The position numbers and the translations under genes are program-made. Under the pieces are notes generated by a model. It saw only the letters and a list, made by a program, of their open reading frames with translations. It was not told the DNA's origin and did no database searches. This document shows, in pieces, positions 32,711-41,519 of a DNA stretch of 41,554 nucleotides (position 1 is its first letter; every line of letters starts with the position of its first letter). This DNA is from Catenulispora pinisilvae (GTDB taxonomy: Bacteria > Actinomycetota > Actinomycetes > Streptomycetales > Catenulisporaceae): the NCBI RefSeq assembly GCF_015356865.1, contig NZ_JAAFZA010000077.1, positions 1-41,554 of the forward strand, written 5' to 3'.

Positions 32711-34747
32711 ATGCTGGGCATCGTGTTCGTACACGGAATCAACTCGTCACCAAGCATGTGGGACGCGTTCGCCGATCTACTGGCTCACGATCCAGAGCTG
32801 ACGCAGATCCTAGCCGAGCCGACACCGCGGTTCGGCTACGCCACAGGCCTATGGCGGCCGTGGTGGCGCCCACTACAGGTGATCCCATCGATTACCACCG
32901 CCGCCGACAGCCTGAAGGAATACCTCACTACCGAAGCCGGCAGGTACGAAGGCCTGGTTCTTGTCGGTCACAGTCAGGGCGGCCTGGTGATTCAACGATG
33001 CCTGGTGCGATTGCTGTCTGAGGGCCGGGGCCGGGAACTGGCCCGGATCCGACGGGTGGTCCTGCTGGCCACACCGAACACCGGATCCCAGTTGGCGCTA
33101 GCCGCCCGACGGGCTCTGATCCGCAGCAACCCTCAGGAGAGGGCCCTGCGCCCGTATGACGAACTGATGGCCGACACGCTGCGCGTCATCGCACTCGACG
33201 TGATCTACGCCCCCAGCGAGCCGAGTGATCGGTCCTGCCGAATCCCGTTCTCCATCTACGTCGGCGAGCAAGACGGGGTGGTCACTCGAGCCTCGGCACA
33301 AGCGATGTTCCCGGAGGCCGCGGCACTGCCCGGTGACCACTTTTCGATCGCCCGACCGACGTCGCACGATCACCGCACCTACGCCACCGTCAAACGTCTG
33401 CTACTCCAGGCTGCTCGTGGAGACCGGGATCCGCCAGTAAAAACCGCCACAAGCCTCGGACCAGCCGCGTTGGAGGTACACAACGCAGGCGACATCGCGC
33501 ATGCAGCCTCAGGCCGTGCAGCAGCAGAGCTCGAGACTCAGTTGACGGCCTACCTACCCCGTGCCTTCGATGCAGAGCTCCGGAACGTGCTATCCCTCGC
33601 GCTCGCCGGCGGACCTTCTCGGCTGGTAATGCTGACCGGGGAGTCCTCGACTGGCAAGACGCGCGCCCTGTACGAAGCCTTACTTGAGGGCGCGCCTCAG
33701 GCGCCGTTGCTTCGTGTCACGGACACCGCAGACCTGCTCTTGCTGCTGGAGTCTAAACGAATTCCGTCCGGATGCGTGTTGTGGTTGAACGAGGCGCAGC
33801 GCTACCTGTACGGCGCAGGCGGAGAGAGGGCCGCGAGCCGGCTGCACAACCTGTTGGCTCGCACCTCAGGGATTGCGGCCGTGGGTACTATGTGGTCCAA
33901 ACCCTACTGGAACCAGCTGACAGCCACTTCCGAGGGCGATCCACACGGACAAGCCCGGGCCCTGCTGACACACCCGCAGTTCGCGATACGCATTCAGGTT
34001 CCCACGCACGTCCGTGGCGAGGACCTGGCAGCGTGGCAGGACCTTGCTGACAGCACCGACGACTTCCGCCTGCGGCACGCCCTAGACGCGGGAGCAAGCG
34101 ATGGCCGCGTAGTCCAGCACCTCAGCGGTGGGCCGGAGCTGCTCACCGCCTACCTTGAAGGCCCAGGCGAATTCTTCACCCCCCGCGAACACGCGCTGCT
34201 TACTGCGGCGCTCGACGCGCGACGGCTCGGCCATCACGGACCGCTGACCGCCGATCTGCTGGCCGAGGCTGCCGACGGCGACTTGAATCCTCGGCACCGT
34301 TCTTCCGATGGGAACTGGGCTCACAGTGGACTACAAGCCCTGGCCAACGGCAAGCGCAACGACGGCACCACCACCGTCATCCGCAACGCGCTCACCGCGA
34401 TGACAGCTGTTCGGCCCCGCAGCGGCGCCCCTCCCGCATACGAACCGGCCGACTACCTAGACCAGCACACTCGCCGCATGCGTGCCGACCGACGAGGCAG
34501 CGAGGCGCTATGGGCTGCCCTTCTCAAGCACACGCCTGATCGCGAAGATCAGGCCCGCCTCGGCCAGGCAGCATGGAATCGCGGATTGCGCACCATAGCG
34601 ATACACCTGTGGAACAGGTCTGTTGCCGCCGGCCATCCCATCACTCCATTGGTACGGCTAGGAGCGCCGGACACCGTCGGCCTAATCCTGCCTTGTCCAG
34701 TTCTGGACAAGGTCACGCCCTTGTCGCTGGTACGAGGCCGCAAATAG
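32711..34747 (+). CDS. Alpha/beta-hydrolase fused to STAND-like NTPase
   Basis: Residues 1-235 form an alpha/beta hydrolase (PGAP1/DUF676-like): oxyanion segment IVFVHGINSS, nucleophile elbow VLVGHSQGGLV (Ser near 87), acid in IYVGEQDGVV (near 186) and His in LPGDHFSIARP (near 210), so the triad looks complete. After a linker (to about 275) comes a P-loop NTPase: GESSTGKTRALYEALL near 310 and CVLWLNEAQRYL as the Walker B region. The C-terminus is helical to 678. Esterase heads on STAND ATPases fit a sensor-triggered lipid- or ester-cutting effector. The ATG follows GGAGGGGTGGGTGTGA. The last residues (LILPCPVLDKVTPLSL) look irregular. Confidence 0.8.
   Translation: MLGIVFVHGINSSPSMWDAFADLLAHDPELTQILAEPTPRFGYATGLWRPWWRPLQVIPSITTAADSLKEYLTTEAGRYEGLVLVGHSQGGLVIQRCLVRLLSEGRGRELARIRRVVLLATPNTGSQLALAARRALIRSNPQERALRPYDELMADTLRVIALDVIYAPSEPSDRSCRIPFSIYVGEQDGVVTRASAQAMFPEAAALPGDHFSIARPTSHDHRTYATVKRLLLQAARGDRDPPVKTATSLGPAALEVHNAGDIAHAASGRAAAELETQLTAYLPRAFDAELRNVLSLALAGGPSRLVMLTGESSTGKTRALYEALLEGAPQAPLLRVTDTADLLLLLESKRIPSGCVLWLNEAQRYLYGAGGERAASRLHNLLARTSGIAAVGTMWSKPYWNQLTATSEGDPHGQARALLTHPQFAIRIQVPTHVRGEDLAAWQDLADSTDDFRLRHALDAGASDGRVVQHLSGGPELLTAYLEGPGEFFTPREHALLTAALDARRLGHHGPLTADLLAEAADGDLNPRHRSSDGNWAHSGLQALANGKRNDGTTTVIRNALTAMTAVRPRSGAPPAYEPADYLDQHTRRMRADRRGSEALWAALLKHTPDREDQARLGQAAWNRGLRTIAIHLWNRSVAAGHPITPLVRLGAPDTVGLILPCPVLDKVTPLSLVRGRK
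34691..34712. promoter_or_regulatory. Perfect 10-bp palindrome upstream of snapalysin
   Basis: CCTTGTCCAG, TT, CTGGACAAGG: exact arms at 34691-34700 and 34703-34712. It lies within the last 60 bp of the hydrolase-STAND frame and about 165 bp before the snapalysin ATG. The two-base spacer suits a dimeric regulator site better than an RNA hairpin. Confidence 0.5.
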
Positions 34748-34876
34748 ACTTCGAACCCTGATAGCGGATTGACGGTCAGCGGCGCCACCGGACGTTCGTC
34801 CCGCCACCTGTTCGGCCACCGGGTTCACCATCCCGGCGGCCGGTTCGCCCTACTCCCCTTCCGCAAAGGACCGCAG

Positions 34877-35485
34877 ATGCGTACCAGACTCACTGCGCGT
34901 GCGTTCGCCCTCGGCGTATGCGTGCTCCTCCCGCTGGCGACAGCCTCCGTCAGCCAGGCCGCGTCGTCCCAGACCGCGTCGTTCGCAACCGCTGCGACGC
35001 CGCACGACTCAGTCCGCGTCGTGTACTACGAGGACACTGACGCCGGCGATTGGCAGTCCGACGTGGCCACGGCCACGGCGGTCTGGAACAGCAGCGTCGA
35101 CGACGTCAAGTTCGTCGAGGCCGACAGCGAGCACCAGGCCACCGTGCACCTGATCGCCACCAGCGGGTGGCCGGAGACCAGCTCGGACGACCCCGGCTCG
35201 GGCACCGTGGAGCTCGGCCAGGAGGCGGTGTCCGAGGGCTACTCCGCACCACGGATCACCGCGCACGAACTCGGCCACATACTCGGCCTCCCCGACAACT
35301 ACAACGGCGACTGCGCAGCTCTGATGTCCGGCCACAGCGCCGGTACCGACTGCACGAACGACCACCCGGACGCGTCGGAGATCGCCAACGTGGAGTCGAT
35401 CTTCGCCGACGGGTTCAGGCCGCATATGCCGGCGCGCGTCTACCGTGACGACGCCGCCACGTCCTCCATGCTCGTCCACGGCTGA
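34877..35485 (+). CDS. Snapalysin-family secreted metalloprotease (M7)
   Basis: 202 aa: a signal peptide (MRTRLTARAFALGVCVLLPL..., cleavage about residue 29 after SVSQA), a short propeptide-like stretch, and a small catalytic domain with the M7 signature ITAHELGHILGLPDNYNGDC (HExxHxxGxxD, zinc ligands His, His, Asp). Cysteines CAALMSG and DCTND can form the family's disulfides. Streptomyces homologues are small secreted neutral proteases beside a LysR activator; no such activator is adjacent here. AAAGGA lies 6 nt upstream of the ATG at 34877, which fits better than upstream in-frame starts. It is the only clearly secreted enzyme in the window. Confidence 0.92.
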   Translation: MRTRLTARAFALGVCVLLPLATASVSQAASSQTASFATAATPHDSVRVVYYEDTDAGDWQSDVATATAVWNSSVDDVKFVEADSEHQATVHLIATSGWPETSSDDPGSGTVELGQEAVSEGYSAPRITAHELGHILGLPDNYNGDCAALMSGHSAGTDCTNDHPDASEIANVESIFADGFRPHMPARVYRDDAATSSMLVHG

Positions 35486-35530
35486 CGCCGCATCGGTCGA
35501 ACACTGCGTCGCGCGACGCGGAATACCCGG

Positions 35531-35590
35531 CCGGAAGCATCGGTGGTGATATCGACACCCAGTGGGAGAAGTCCTCGCCGATGCTTCCGG
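35531..35590. terminator. 13-bp inverted repeat downstream of snapalysin
   Basis: CCGGAAGCATCGG (35531-35543) and CCGATGCTTCCGG (35578-35590) are perfect reverse complements with a 34-nt loop, 45 bp after the snapalysin stop. There is no T-run. A terminator or the relic of an inverted-repeat-bounded element are both possible. Confidence 0.4.
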
Positions 35591-36189
35591 AGCCGATGTG
35601 TCCGGCGTGGAGAAGACCAACTGGCACCCCGCGATCCACCAGCCAGTACGGCACATCCGTGATCCGGCCTCGTGCTGCTGGAACATCGATACTATCGGCT
35701 CTCCATCTGTAACGATCCGGTAGCGAGCGGAACCTCGGCGTCGGCCGGCTGCTCCGCTTTGCTCGTCCACGTTCGCAGTGGTGTGTTGCGAGGCGCCGGT
35801 AGCCCAGGAGGCGGACGCCGACGAACGTTTCGATGCAGGTCTTGCGGCAAGCCGGTCCTAAGGCGGATTCTGAGGTGGATCCCCGCGTCAATCAACGAAT
35901 CGTGCCTTTGACAGGTCCCCTAAACGCCGCTCGACGAGGGCCTGTGCCCTGCTCCTGGGCGCCGGAACGGCTGGCGTATCTCCCCAGTGCCTCTACGAGA
36001 CACTACAGCGCCACATGAACGTCGCCACCAGAGTCTCGCTGCTCGGGTGCGTCACGACGAGCGTAATCATGGACCTACTGCACAACCCCCACTCGCTGGA
36101 CGGCTACCTCGTCGCGGCAGTTCCACCGGCCGGCGCCTCTCGGCTCGATCCGAGCAGCGCTGGCCGGCATGGTCAGTCGCTGGTGGCGC
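35591..36189. other. 600-bp stretch without intact genes
   Basis: A minus-strand frame (35415-35891) contains a protein-like segment (ITDVPYWLVDRGVPVGLLHA then GHIGSGSIGEDFSHW). A plus-strand frame near 35930-36110 reads ALLLGAGTAGVSPQCLYETL. Neither has a start with ribosome site or a recognisable domain. This looks like decayed coding DNA. Confidence 0.3.
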
Positions 36190-36490
36190 GTTCGAGTTCG
36201 ATCTCGATGGCCAGCACAAGGAGTCGAACATCGCCCGGTAGTACTTGCCGATCAGCTCCTCCACACCGTCGTGGCCAAGGGCGTGATAGTAGGTCGGCTG
36301 GTAGGCGTGATGCGTCTCGGGGTCCAGGGTGATGTCGTAGGGAGCGTTGTCCAAGGCGCCGAAGCGGGCTACGGCGTCGACTAGTTTCGCCGCTCCGATG
36401 GACGTGCCCTGATTCCCGATGAGCCTGCCCCGGCGCCATGTCAGGTTGGTCCACCGACGTGGGTCCGGATCGTGTGGATCAGGTTGTGGC
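36190..36490 (-). pseudogene. Unrecognised gene fragment without a start
   Basis: A minus-strand frame between a TAG near 36495 and the downstream region reads DPHDPDPRRWTNLTW, RGRLIGNQGTSIGAAKLVDA, FGALDNAPYDITLDPETHHA and YHALGHDGVEELIGKYYRAM. The composition is clearly protein-like, but no ATG/GTG with a ribosome site precedes it; a TTG at 36354 is the only start codon noticed. After about 36200 the frame becomes low quality. I take it as the middle of a broken gene of unknown family. Confidence 0.4.
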
Positions 36491-36569
36491 GACTACACCG
36501 AAGGCAGGAGGACGAAGGCGCGGTCGTCGCCGAGCTGCGAATTAGGACCCAGATATAGAGTAGTATCGA

Positions 36570-36773
36570 ATGGCCACCGGCATCGTCAAGTGGTTCAACG
36601 ACGGCAAGGGGTTCGGCTTCATCACTCCGGACGGAGGAGGCGAGGACTTGTTCGCCCACTTCTCCGCGATCCAGATGGACGGCTTCAAGACCCTGAAGGA
36701 AGGTCAGAAGGTCAAGTTCGAAGTTACGGACGGCCCGAAGGGCAAGCAGGCCAGCAACATCCAGAATCCCTGA
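36570..36773 (+). CDS. Cold shock protein (CspA family)
   Basis: A 67-aa single cold-shock domain: [20 protein letters not shown] (RNP1-type KGFGFI) then [10 protein letters not shown] (RNP2-type DLFAHF), ending ASNIQNP. It binds single-stranded nucleic acid as an RNA chaperone. Length and motifs are canonical. The upstream DNA is AT-rich (AGATATAGAGTAGTATCGA just before the ATG) with no strong ribosome site, so the transcript may have a short leader. Confidence 0.95.
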   Translation: MATGIVKWFNDGKGFGFITPDGGGEDLFAHFSAIQMDGFKTLKEGQKVKFEVTDGPKGKQASNIQNP

Positions 36774-36820
36774 CCGGCGCCGTGCCTGCCCGCCCGGACC
36801 GACCGATCCAGGAGAAGCCC

Positions 36821-37108
36821 ATGGCAGACTTCACCGGACAGATCGCCTCCTTCGACGCCAATCAAGGGTACGGCTTCATCACCCCGGCTCCCGGCACTAT
36901 CGTCCCGGACCCCGTCGGGGAAACCCAAGATGAACTGGACGACAATGTGTTCGTGTCCGCCGCCCAGATCCGCGACGCTACGACCCCGGCGCCATTTGAG
37001 CACATCAGCTGGGGTACTCCGTCGCATTGCGATCGATCGACGCTTCTCAGGGGCCAGTCGACCCGGGCAACCGGCTTTTCCGAGTATGACCGCACGCGTG
37101 ATGCGTGA
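36821..37108 (+). CDS. Divergent cold-shock-domain-like protein
   Basis: A 95-aa protein starting 48 nt after the Csp stop, behind a strong AGGAGA site (spacing 5). It repeats the first half of a cold-shock domain (TGQIASFDANQGYGFITPAP), then has an insert (GTIVPDPVGETQDELDD) before a second strand-like block (NVFVSAAQI). The C-terminal 40 residues are unlike any CSD. It is probably co-transcribed with the Csp gene. An RNA-binding role is plausible but the RNP2 aromatics are poor; a degenerate or specialised duplicate is the best description. Confidence 0.6.
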   Translation: MADFTGQIASFDANQGYGFITPAPGTIVPDPVGETQDELDDNVFVSAAQIRDATTPAPFEHISWGTPSHCDRSTLLRGQSTRATGFSEYDRTRDA

Positions 37109-37305
37109 TCAGTACCCTAGACAGACCCCGCCGGTACCTAGTGGCGACGTCCTGGAGGGGTGAATTGAGGTCTTGCTGCCTGACTTGCCATCGGCCCTGA
37201 CAGAGTCAGTCACCCTCCGAAACGATTTCGTGGCGCTCGTGGCCGCGGTGATTCAGCCGGCCGCGGGATACCCGCGCTTTACGAAGGAACTAGGGTGGCA
37301 GCGGC

Positions 37306-37608
37306 ATGGCTGACGAGATACACGGAGCCCTTCCCACGAATGGGACGGAAGCCGAGATCATCAATGCGCTCAACCGACGCCGCACCGGTCTCAATCCCCT
37401 AGCGGTCGCGATCGCCGAACGTCACGTCCGCGAGGGCGACCGGGCGGTCGAGCTAGCCGGCGAACGCTACGAGGTAAGGGACGCCGAGTGGAGCGTCGAG
37501 CAAGACGTCTACGGTTGTGAGGACGGCCGTAGCTGCCAGGACGTAACCCCGGCTGAGCGTGAGTCGTTCGAGGCCATCATTGCCGAGCGGCTGAAAGATA
37601 GAGGTTAA
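37306..37608 (+). CDS. Small hypothetical protein, 100 aa
   Basis: The product (MADEIHGALPTNGTEAEIIN...) is mainly helical and charged, with two cysteines near residues 71 and 77. It has G/C-rich third positions and an ATG, but the ribosome site (GGTGGCAGCGGC) is indistinct. It lies directly before the truncated helicase copy. No family recognised. Confidence 0.5.
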   Translation: MADEIHGALPTNGTEAEIINALNRRRTGLNPLAVAIAERHVREGDRAVELAGERYEVRDAEWSVEQDVYGCEDGRSCQDVTPAERESFEAIIAERLKDRG

Positions 37609-37650
37609 GCGCCGGACCGTACAGGTTGGCAGCTGGGACGCACTTCCGTC

Positions 37651-38301
37651 GTGGCCGACTCCGACGCCCACGCCCGCGGACGACGCATCCTGGCCCTGGC
37701 CAACCGCGTCGAACACCTCACCGCCGTCGCCGCCGCCCTGACCGGACATGGTGTACCAGCCCTGCAACTGCACGGCGGCCTGAGACCGGCCGAACGCGCC
37801 CGCGCCCGCGTCCGCGCCGCCATGTCGCCGCACAGTCCCGGGCCACTCGTCGTCCTCACCATCGACAAGATCGCCGGTGAAGGGCTGGACGCCGGCCTGG
37901 ACACGCTGTTCCTGATGAACCCCGTATCGTTCCGGGGCCGCGTCATCCAGCAAGTCGGCCGCGTCATGCGCACCGGACCGGACAAGACAGGCGTCGAAGT
38001 CCACGACTACCTCGACGCTGTCGTTCCCCGGCTGGAACGCTCACACCGAAAACGCAGACGGCTGCTGGAAAGGCTCGGCTTCACCACAACCAGCGCTCCA
38101 CCACCCGGACCGTCCCGTCACGCGACCGCCCGGATCGCCGGGCCCGGTCACAGCGGGCCCGACCGGACCGCCAAGCCCACTGCGGCCGACGTGCGCGCCT
38201 GGGCACGCATGTGCGACGTCGAGGTCTCCCAGCGGGGCCGGATCAGCGCCGACGTCTGGCGGGGGTATCTCCGCGGCCACCCGGTCCACGACGACCGCTG
38301 A
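37651..38301 (+). pseudogene. Second TOTE helicase copy, C-terminal part only
   Basis: The frame aligns end to end with the last third of the protein at 7644-9926: GRRILALANRVEHL versus GRRVLALANRVEHL, the LQLHGGL block, VVLTIDKIAGEGLDA, QVGRVMRTGPDKT, HDYLDAVVPRLER. The Lsr2-like tail (ADVRAWARMCDVEVSQRGRI) is also kept. The primase domain, Walker A and DECH motifs are absent; upstream sequence is unrelated. The copies differ at many positions. An in-frame GTG at 37651 could start a 216-aa product, but it cannot be an active helicase. It is on the opposite strand to the first copy. Confidence 0.8.
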
Positions 38302-38450
38302 CTGGCTCGGACCTCAACAGCCTCCTCCCCCGCAAGCCCTCAAGCCGTGGGGCACCGTCAAGTTTCACAGCACTCTGATATCGGTGGCTGGTACCGTGTC
38401 AGACTTCCGCGTAAATAGACCGATAGCGGCACTGGGGAATCGGGGACGGC

Positions 38451-41400
38451 ATGATCGAGCGGTCGGGCGGCGCCGTCGGGCATCTGCTCAAGGCAGCGCA
38501 GCTGGAGATCGTCGCGGCACGTCGGGACGACGCGAAGACCGCGGACAAGGCAACGCTGACCGGTGGCGAACGGATCGCGGGCGCTGAGGGGAGCCGGTAT
38601 GAGTACCGCTTCGCCTGCCGGTTCTGGCCAGTGTCGTTCGATGACGTGGACCTGGTCATTCGCCCGGCTTCCGGCCGGGGCGAGTGGGTGCCCGCCGAGG
38701 TCACGTCGGGCCCCGACGGGCGGCGCAGGGTAGTCACGGAGACCGATCTGGGCGCCCGGCCGCCGAACTTGCAGGTTCGCGAGGACAACGCGGCCGGGTG
38801 GGAGAAGCTCGCCGCCCGCCTGCAAGCCGCGCTCGACAAACCGGACGCCGCCGACGTCAAGGCCGCGGACTGGGTTCTGGGCGCCGGCCGTCCAGCCCTG
38901 GGAACCGAGCATGCCGTGGCCGAGCTAGTCCAGGGCTGGGACCTGCTGACACTCAACCCCGAGCAGCGAGCTGCCGTGGAACGGGCGCTGGGCAGCGACG
39001 TGCTGTTCCTGTGGGGACCGCCGGGAACGGGCAAGACCGACGTGGTCTCGCACATCGTCGAAGGCTGCTACCGACAGGGACTCTCGGTGCTGTTCCTGGC
39101 CCCGACGAACGTCGCCGTCGACCAGGCGCTGCAACGGATCTGCCGCTTGCTGGAGCCCGAGTCCGGCTTCGACGAGGACCTCGTACAGCGGGCCGGGAAG
39201 ATCGCCCTGCCGACGTTGGCGGCCTCCTACGGCGACCGGATCCGATCCGAGGAGATCGCGGAGCGGCTGTCAGCGGAGCTGAAGCAGGAGATTGAGCTCC
39301 TCGCCCGGCAAACGGCGACCGTCGCCGCCCAGACGGCCGCCCGGCGTCGGGTCGAGACCTTGGAGCAGCAGCGCGACACCGCCTCGAACCAGTGGCAAGC
39401 CCTGGATCAGCGCGGCGTTCAACTGACAGGACTCGCGGCCCAGGCCGAAGCCGACATCGCACACCTCACCGACGAGGCCACGAGGCTGGAGAGCGGATTC
39501 GTCCTCCGGAAGCAGTCCCGACTGGACCGGCTGGCCGCCCAACTCGACCAGGCACGGTCCCAACTCTCGGTCCACCAACAGCAGTCGCGCGAGGTCGCTG
39601 CGAGCCGCACCGACGCGCACCGGGCCTACGAGACCGCCGTCACGACGCTTGGGCTTCCGGAGAACAACGTCACAGGACTCCCCAGCACCGCAGAACTGCG
39701 GCAACACGAGCGCGACCTCGCCGCCCGGACGAAGCAGGTCGACGAGCGACTGCGGAAGGTCATCGAGACCGTCCGCGACCGGTGCCGGGTCATGGGCGCG
39801 ACCGTCGCCAAGGCGATCGTCTCCCAGCGCCTGCTCCAGAGCGTCGACGTGGTGGTCATTGACGAGGCCGGCATGGTCGACCTGCCGTCGGCCTGGTACG
39901 CGGCCGGCCTGGCCGGGCGACGCCTGATCGTGGCCGGCGACTTTCGCCAACTCCCAGCGGTGACCAAGGGCGTGCAGGACCGCAAGGCCAGCCCGGACGA
40001 CCGTCGCCACGCGGCCGACTGGACCGCCCGCGACGCCTTCCACGCCGCCGGCATCGCCCACGACGGCGCGGTCGCCGAACGCGATTCGCGCCTGGTGTCG
40101 CTCCGGACCCAGTACCGGATGCGGGAGCCCATCTGTCAGCTCGTCAACGCCGTCGCCTACCCCGACTCACCACCTCACACCGGCCGCGACGACCGGGCCC
40201 CGCTGGCTGACCTGTCCGGACTGCTCGACTCCGCCCTCGTCCTGGTCGACACCTCCACCAGGCGAATCACCCACCACCATCGCGGCGAAGCACACCTCGC
40301 CAACGAGGTCCACGAAGCGCTGGTCCACGAGATCATCAGAGCACTCCAATACGACGGCGCACTACCCGGGCGTAAGCACGGAAGACCAGAGCAAGGACAC
40401 GGCACCACCGATCGGCTGGCCGTCATCGCGCCCTACCGCAAGCAGGTGAAGAACCTGGCCGCCAGCATCAAGTACAGGTTCGGCGAGAGCCACGACGGAC
40501 TGGCCGACACCGTCCACCGCTTCCAAGGCAGCCAGCGCCCGATCGTCATCTTCGACACCGTCGCCGGCGCGGGGACCAAACCGGGGCAGTTCTACGAGGG
40601 CACCGAACTCTCCTCGACGACCTGCCGCCTTCTCAACGTCGGGCTCTCCCGCGCCCAGGACCACCTGATCGTCCTGGCCGACGTGGAGTTCCTGCGCGGC
40701 AAGCTCACCGGCGGACCGGCCCTGCGCATGCTGGACCACCTGGAGCAGCACGCGACCCGCTGGCCGGTCGAGGAGCTCATCCCCATCCGCGAAGCCTCCG
40801 ACCTCGGCCGCATGTCCGCCGACGAGCTCGAGCGCCCGGCGTTCTTTCCCGCCGACGAGGTGACCAAGGCCGTCGAGTGGGACATCGAACGGGCCCGAAA
40901 GAACGTCGAGATCTACTGCGCCTTCCTCGGCACCACCGCCGTCGCCCGATGGCTGCGCCACCTCCAGCATCGAGTCGATGCCGGTGTAACCGTCACGGTC
41001 TACACCAGGCCCGGCGAATCCGGCTCCGCCGGCGACGGACAGCGAACACAGATCGACCGCCTCCGCGCCGCCGGGTGCGACGTGCAGACCCGCGACAGGA
41101 TGCACGAGAAGGTACTGATCCTGGACTCCGAAGTCCTGTGGCACGGCTCGCTGAACCTGCTCTCCCACACCGGCTCGCGCGACCTGATGATGCGGCTGAC
41201 CAGCGCATCGGCATGCGAGCGGGTGCGCAGGATCCTGGACAGCGCCCGCGAGGACCGACCCGCCCGAACCTGGAACACCGGCCGGCCGGGCAACGCACCG
41301 GCACCGGCACCACCGGACTCCAGCAGCGAGACCACAGGCGCGGGGACCGTCGTCGACGGCAGACTCTTCCTGAACGTACCCTTCGACGACAAGGACACCG

Positions 41401-41519
41401 CCAAGCGGATCGCCCAAGCCCGCTGGGACCGCGAGCGCAAACTCTGGCACGTCGACGCGGCCGTCTACGCCGACCCTGCCAAGCCCGAACATGACCTGAT
41501 CAAACGATGGCTGCCCTGA
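38451..41519 (+). CDS. SF1 helicase-PLD nuclease, Mokosh type II-like
   Basis: 1022 aa. An Upf1/COG1112-type SF1 helicase is split by a long coiled coil (about 277-436): LWGPPGTGKTD near 188, VVVIDEAGMV near 470, GDFRQLPA, LRTQYRM near 553, VHRFQGSQRP near 690, VGLSRAQDHL near 730. A phospholipase-D-type domain follows (RMHEKVLILD near 885, the H-x-K box, then WHGSLNLLSHTGS). The end is DUF5710-like (LFLNVPFDDKDTAKRIAQAR near 972 onward). Helicase plus PLD in one chain is the layout of MkoC, the single protein of type II Mokosh anti-phage systems. Only one H-x-K box is obvious, so the nuclease may dimerise. GGGGAC precedes the ATG. Confidence 0.82.
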   Translation: MIERSGGAVGHLLKAAQLEIVAARRDDAKTADKATLTGGERIAGAEGSRYEYRFACRFWPVSFDDVDLVIRPASGRGEWVPAEVTSGPDGRRRVVTETDLGARPPNLQVREDNAAGWEKLAARLQAALDKPDAADVKAADWVLGAGRPALGTEHAVAELVQGWDLLTLNPEQRAAVERALGSDVLFLWGPPGTGKTDVVSHIVEGCYRQGLSVLFLAPTNVAVDQALQRICRLLEPESGFDEDLVQRAGKIALPTLAASYGDRIRSEEIAERLSAELKQEIELLARQTATVAAQTAARRRVETLEQQRDTASNQWQALDQRGVQLTGLAAQAEADIAHLTDEATRLESGFVLRKQSRLDRLAAQLDQARSQLSVHQQQSREVAASRTDAHRAYETAVTTLGLPENNVTGLPSTAELRQHERDLAARTKQVDERLRKVIETVRDRCRVMGATVAKAIVSQRLLQSVDVVVIDEAGMVDLPSAWYAAGLAGRRLIVAGDFRQLPAVTKGVQDRKASPDDRRHAADWTARDAFHAAGIAHDGAVAERDSRLVSLRTQYRMREPICQLVNAVAYPDSPPHTGRDDRAPLADLSGLLDSALVLVDTSTRRITHHHRGEAHLANEVHEALVHEIIRALQYDGALPGRKHGRPEQGHGTTDRLAVIAPYRKQVKNLAASIKYRFGESHDGLADTVHRFQGSQRPIVIFDTVAGAGTKPGQFYEGTELSSTTCRLLNVGLSRAQDHLIVLADVEFLRGKLTGGPALRMLDHLEQHATRWPVEELIPIREASDLGRMSADELERPAFFPADEVTKAVEWDIERARKNVEIYCAFLGTTAVARWLRHLQHRVDAGVTVTVYTRPGESGSAGDGQRTQIDRLRAAGCDVQTRDRMHEKVLILDSEVLWHGSLNLLSHTGSRDLMMRLTSASACERVRRILDSAREDRPARTWNTGRPGNAPAPAPPDSSSETTGAGTVVDGRLFLNVPFDDKDTAKRIAQARWDRERKLWHVDAAVYADPAKPEHDLIKRWLP

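Noticed and set aside
35009..35770. A 253-codon minus-strand frame over snapalysin
   Set aside because: It is antisense to a gene with a signal peptide and a complete zinc-binding motif.
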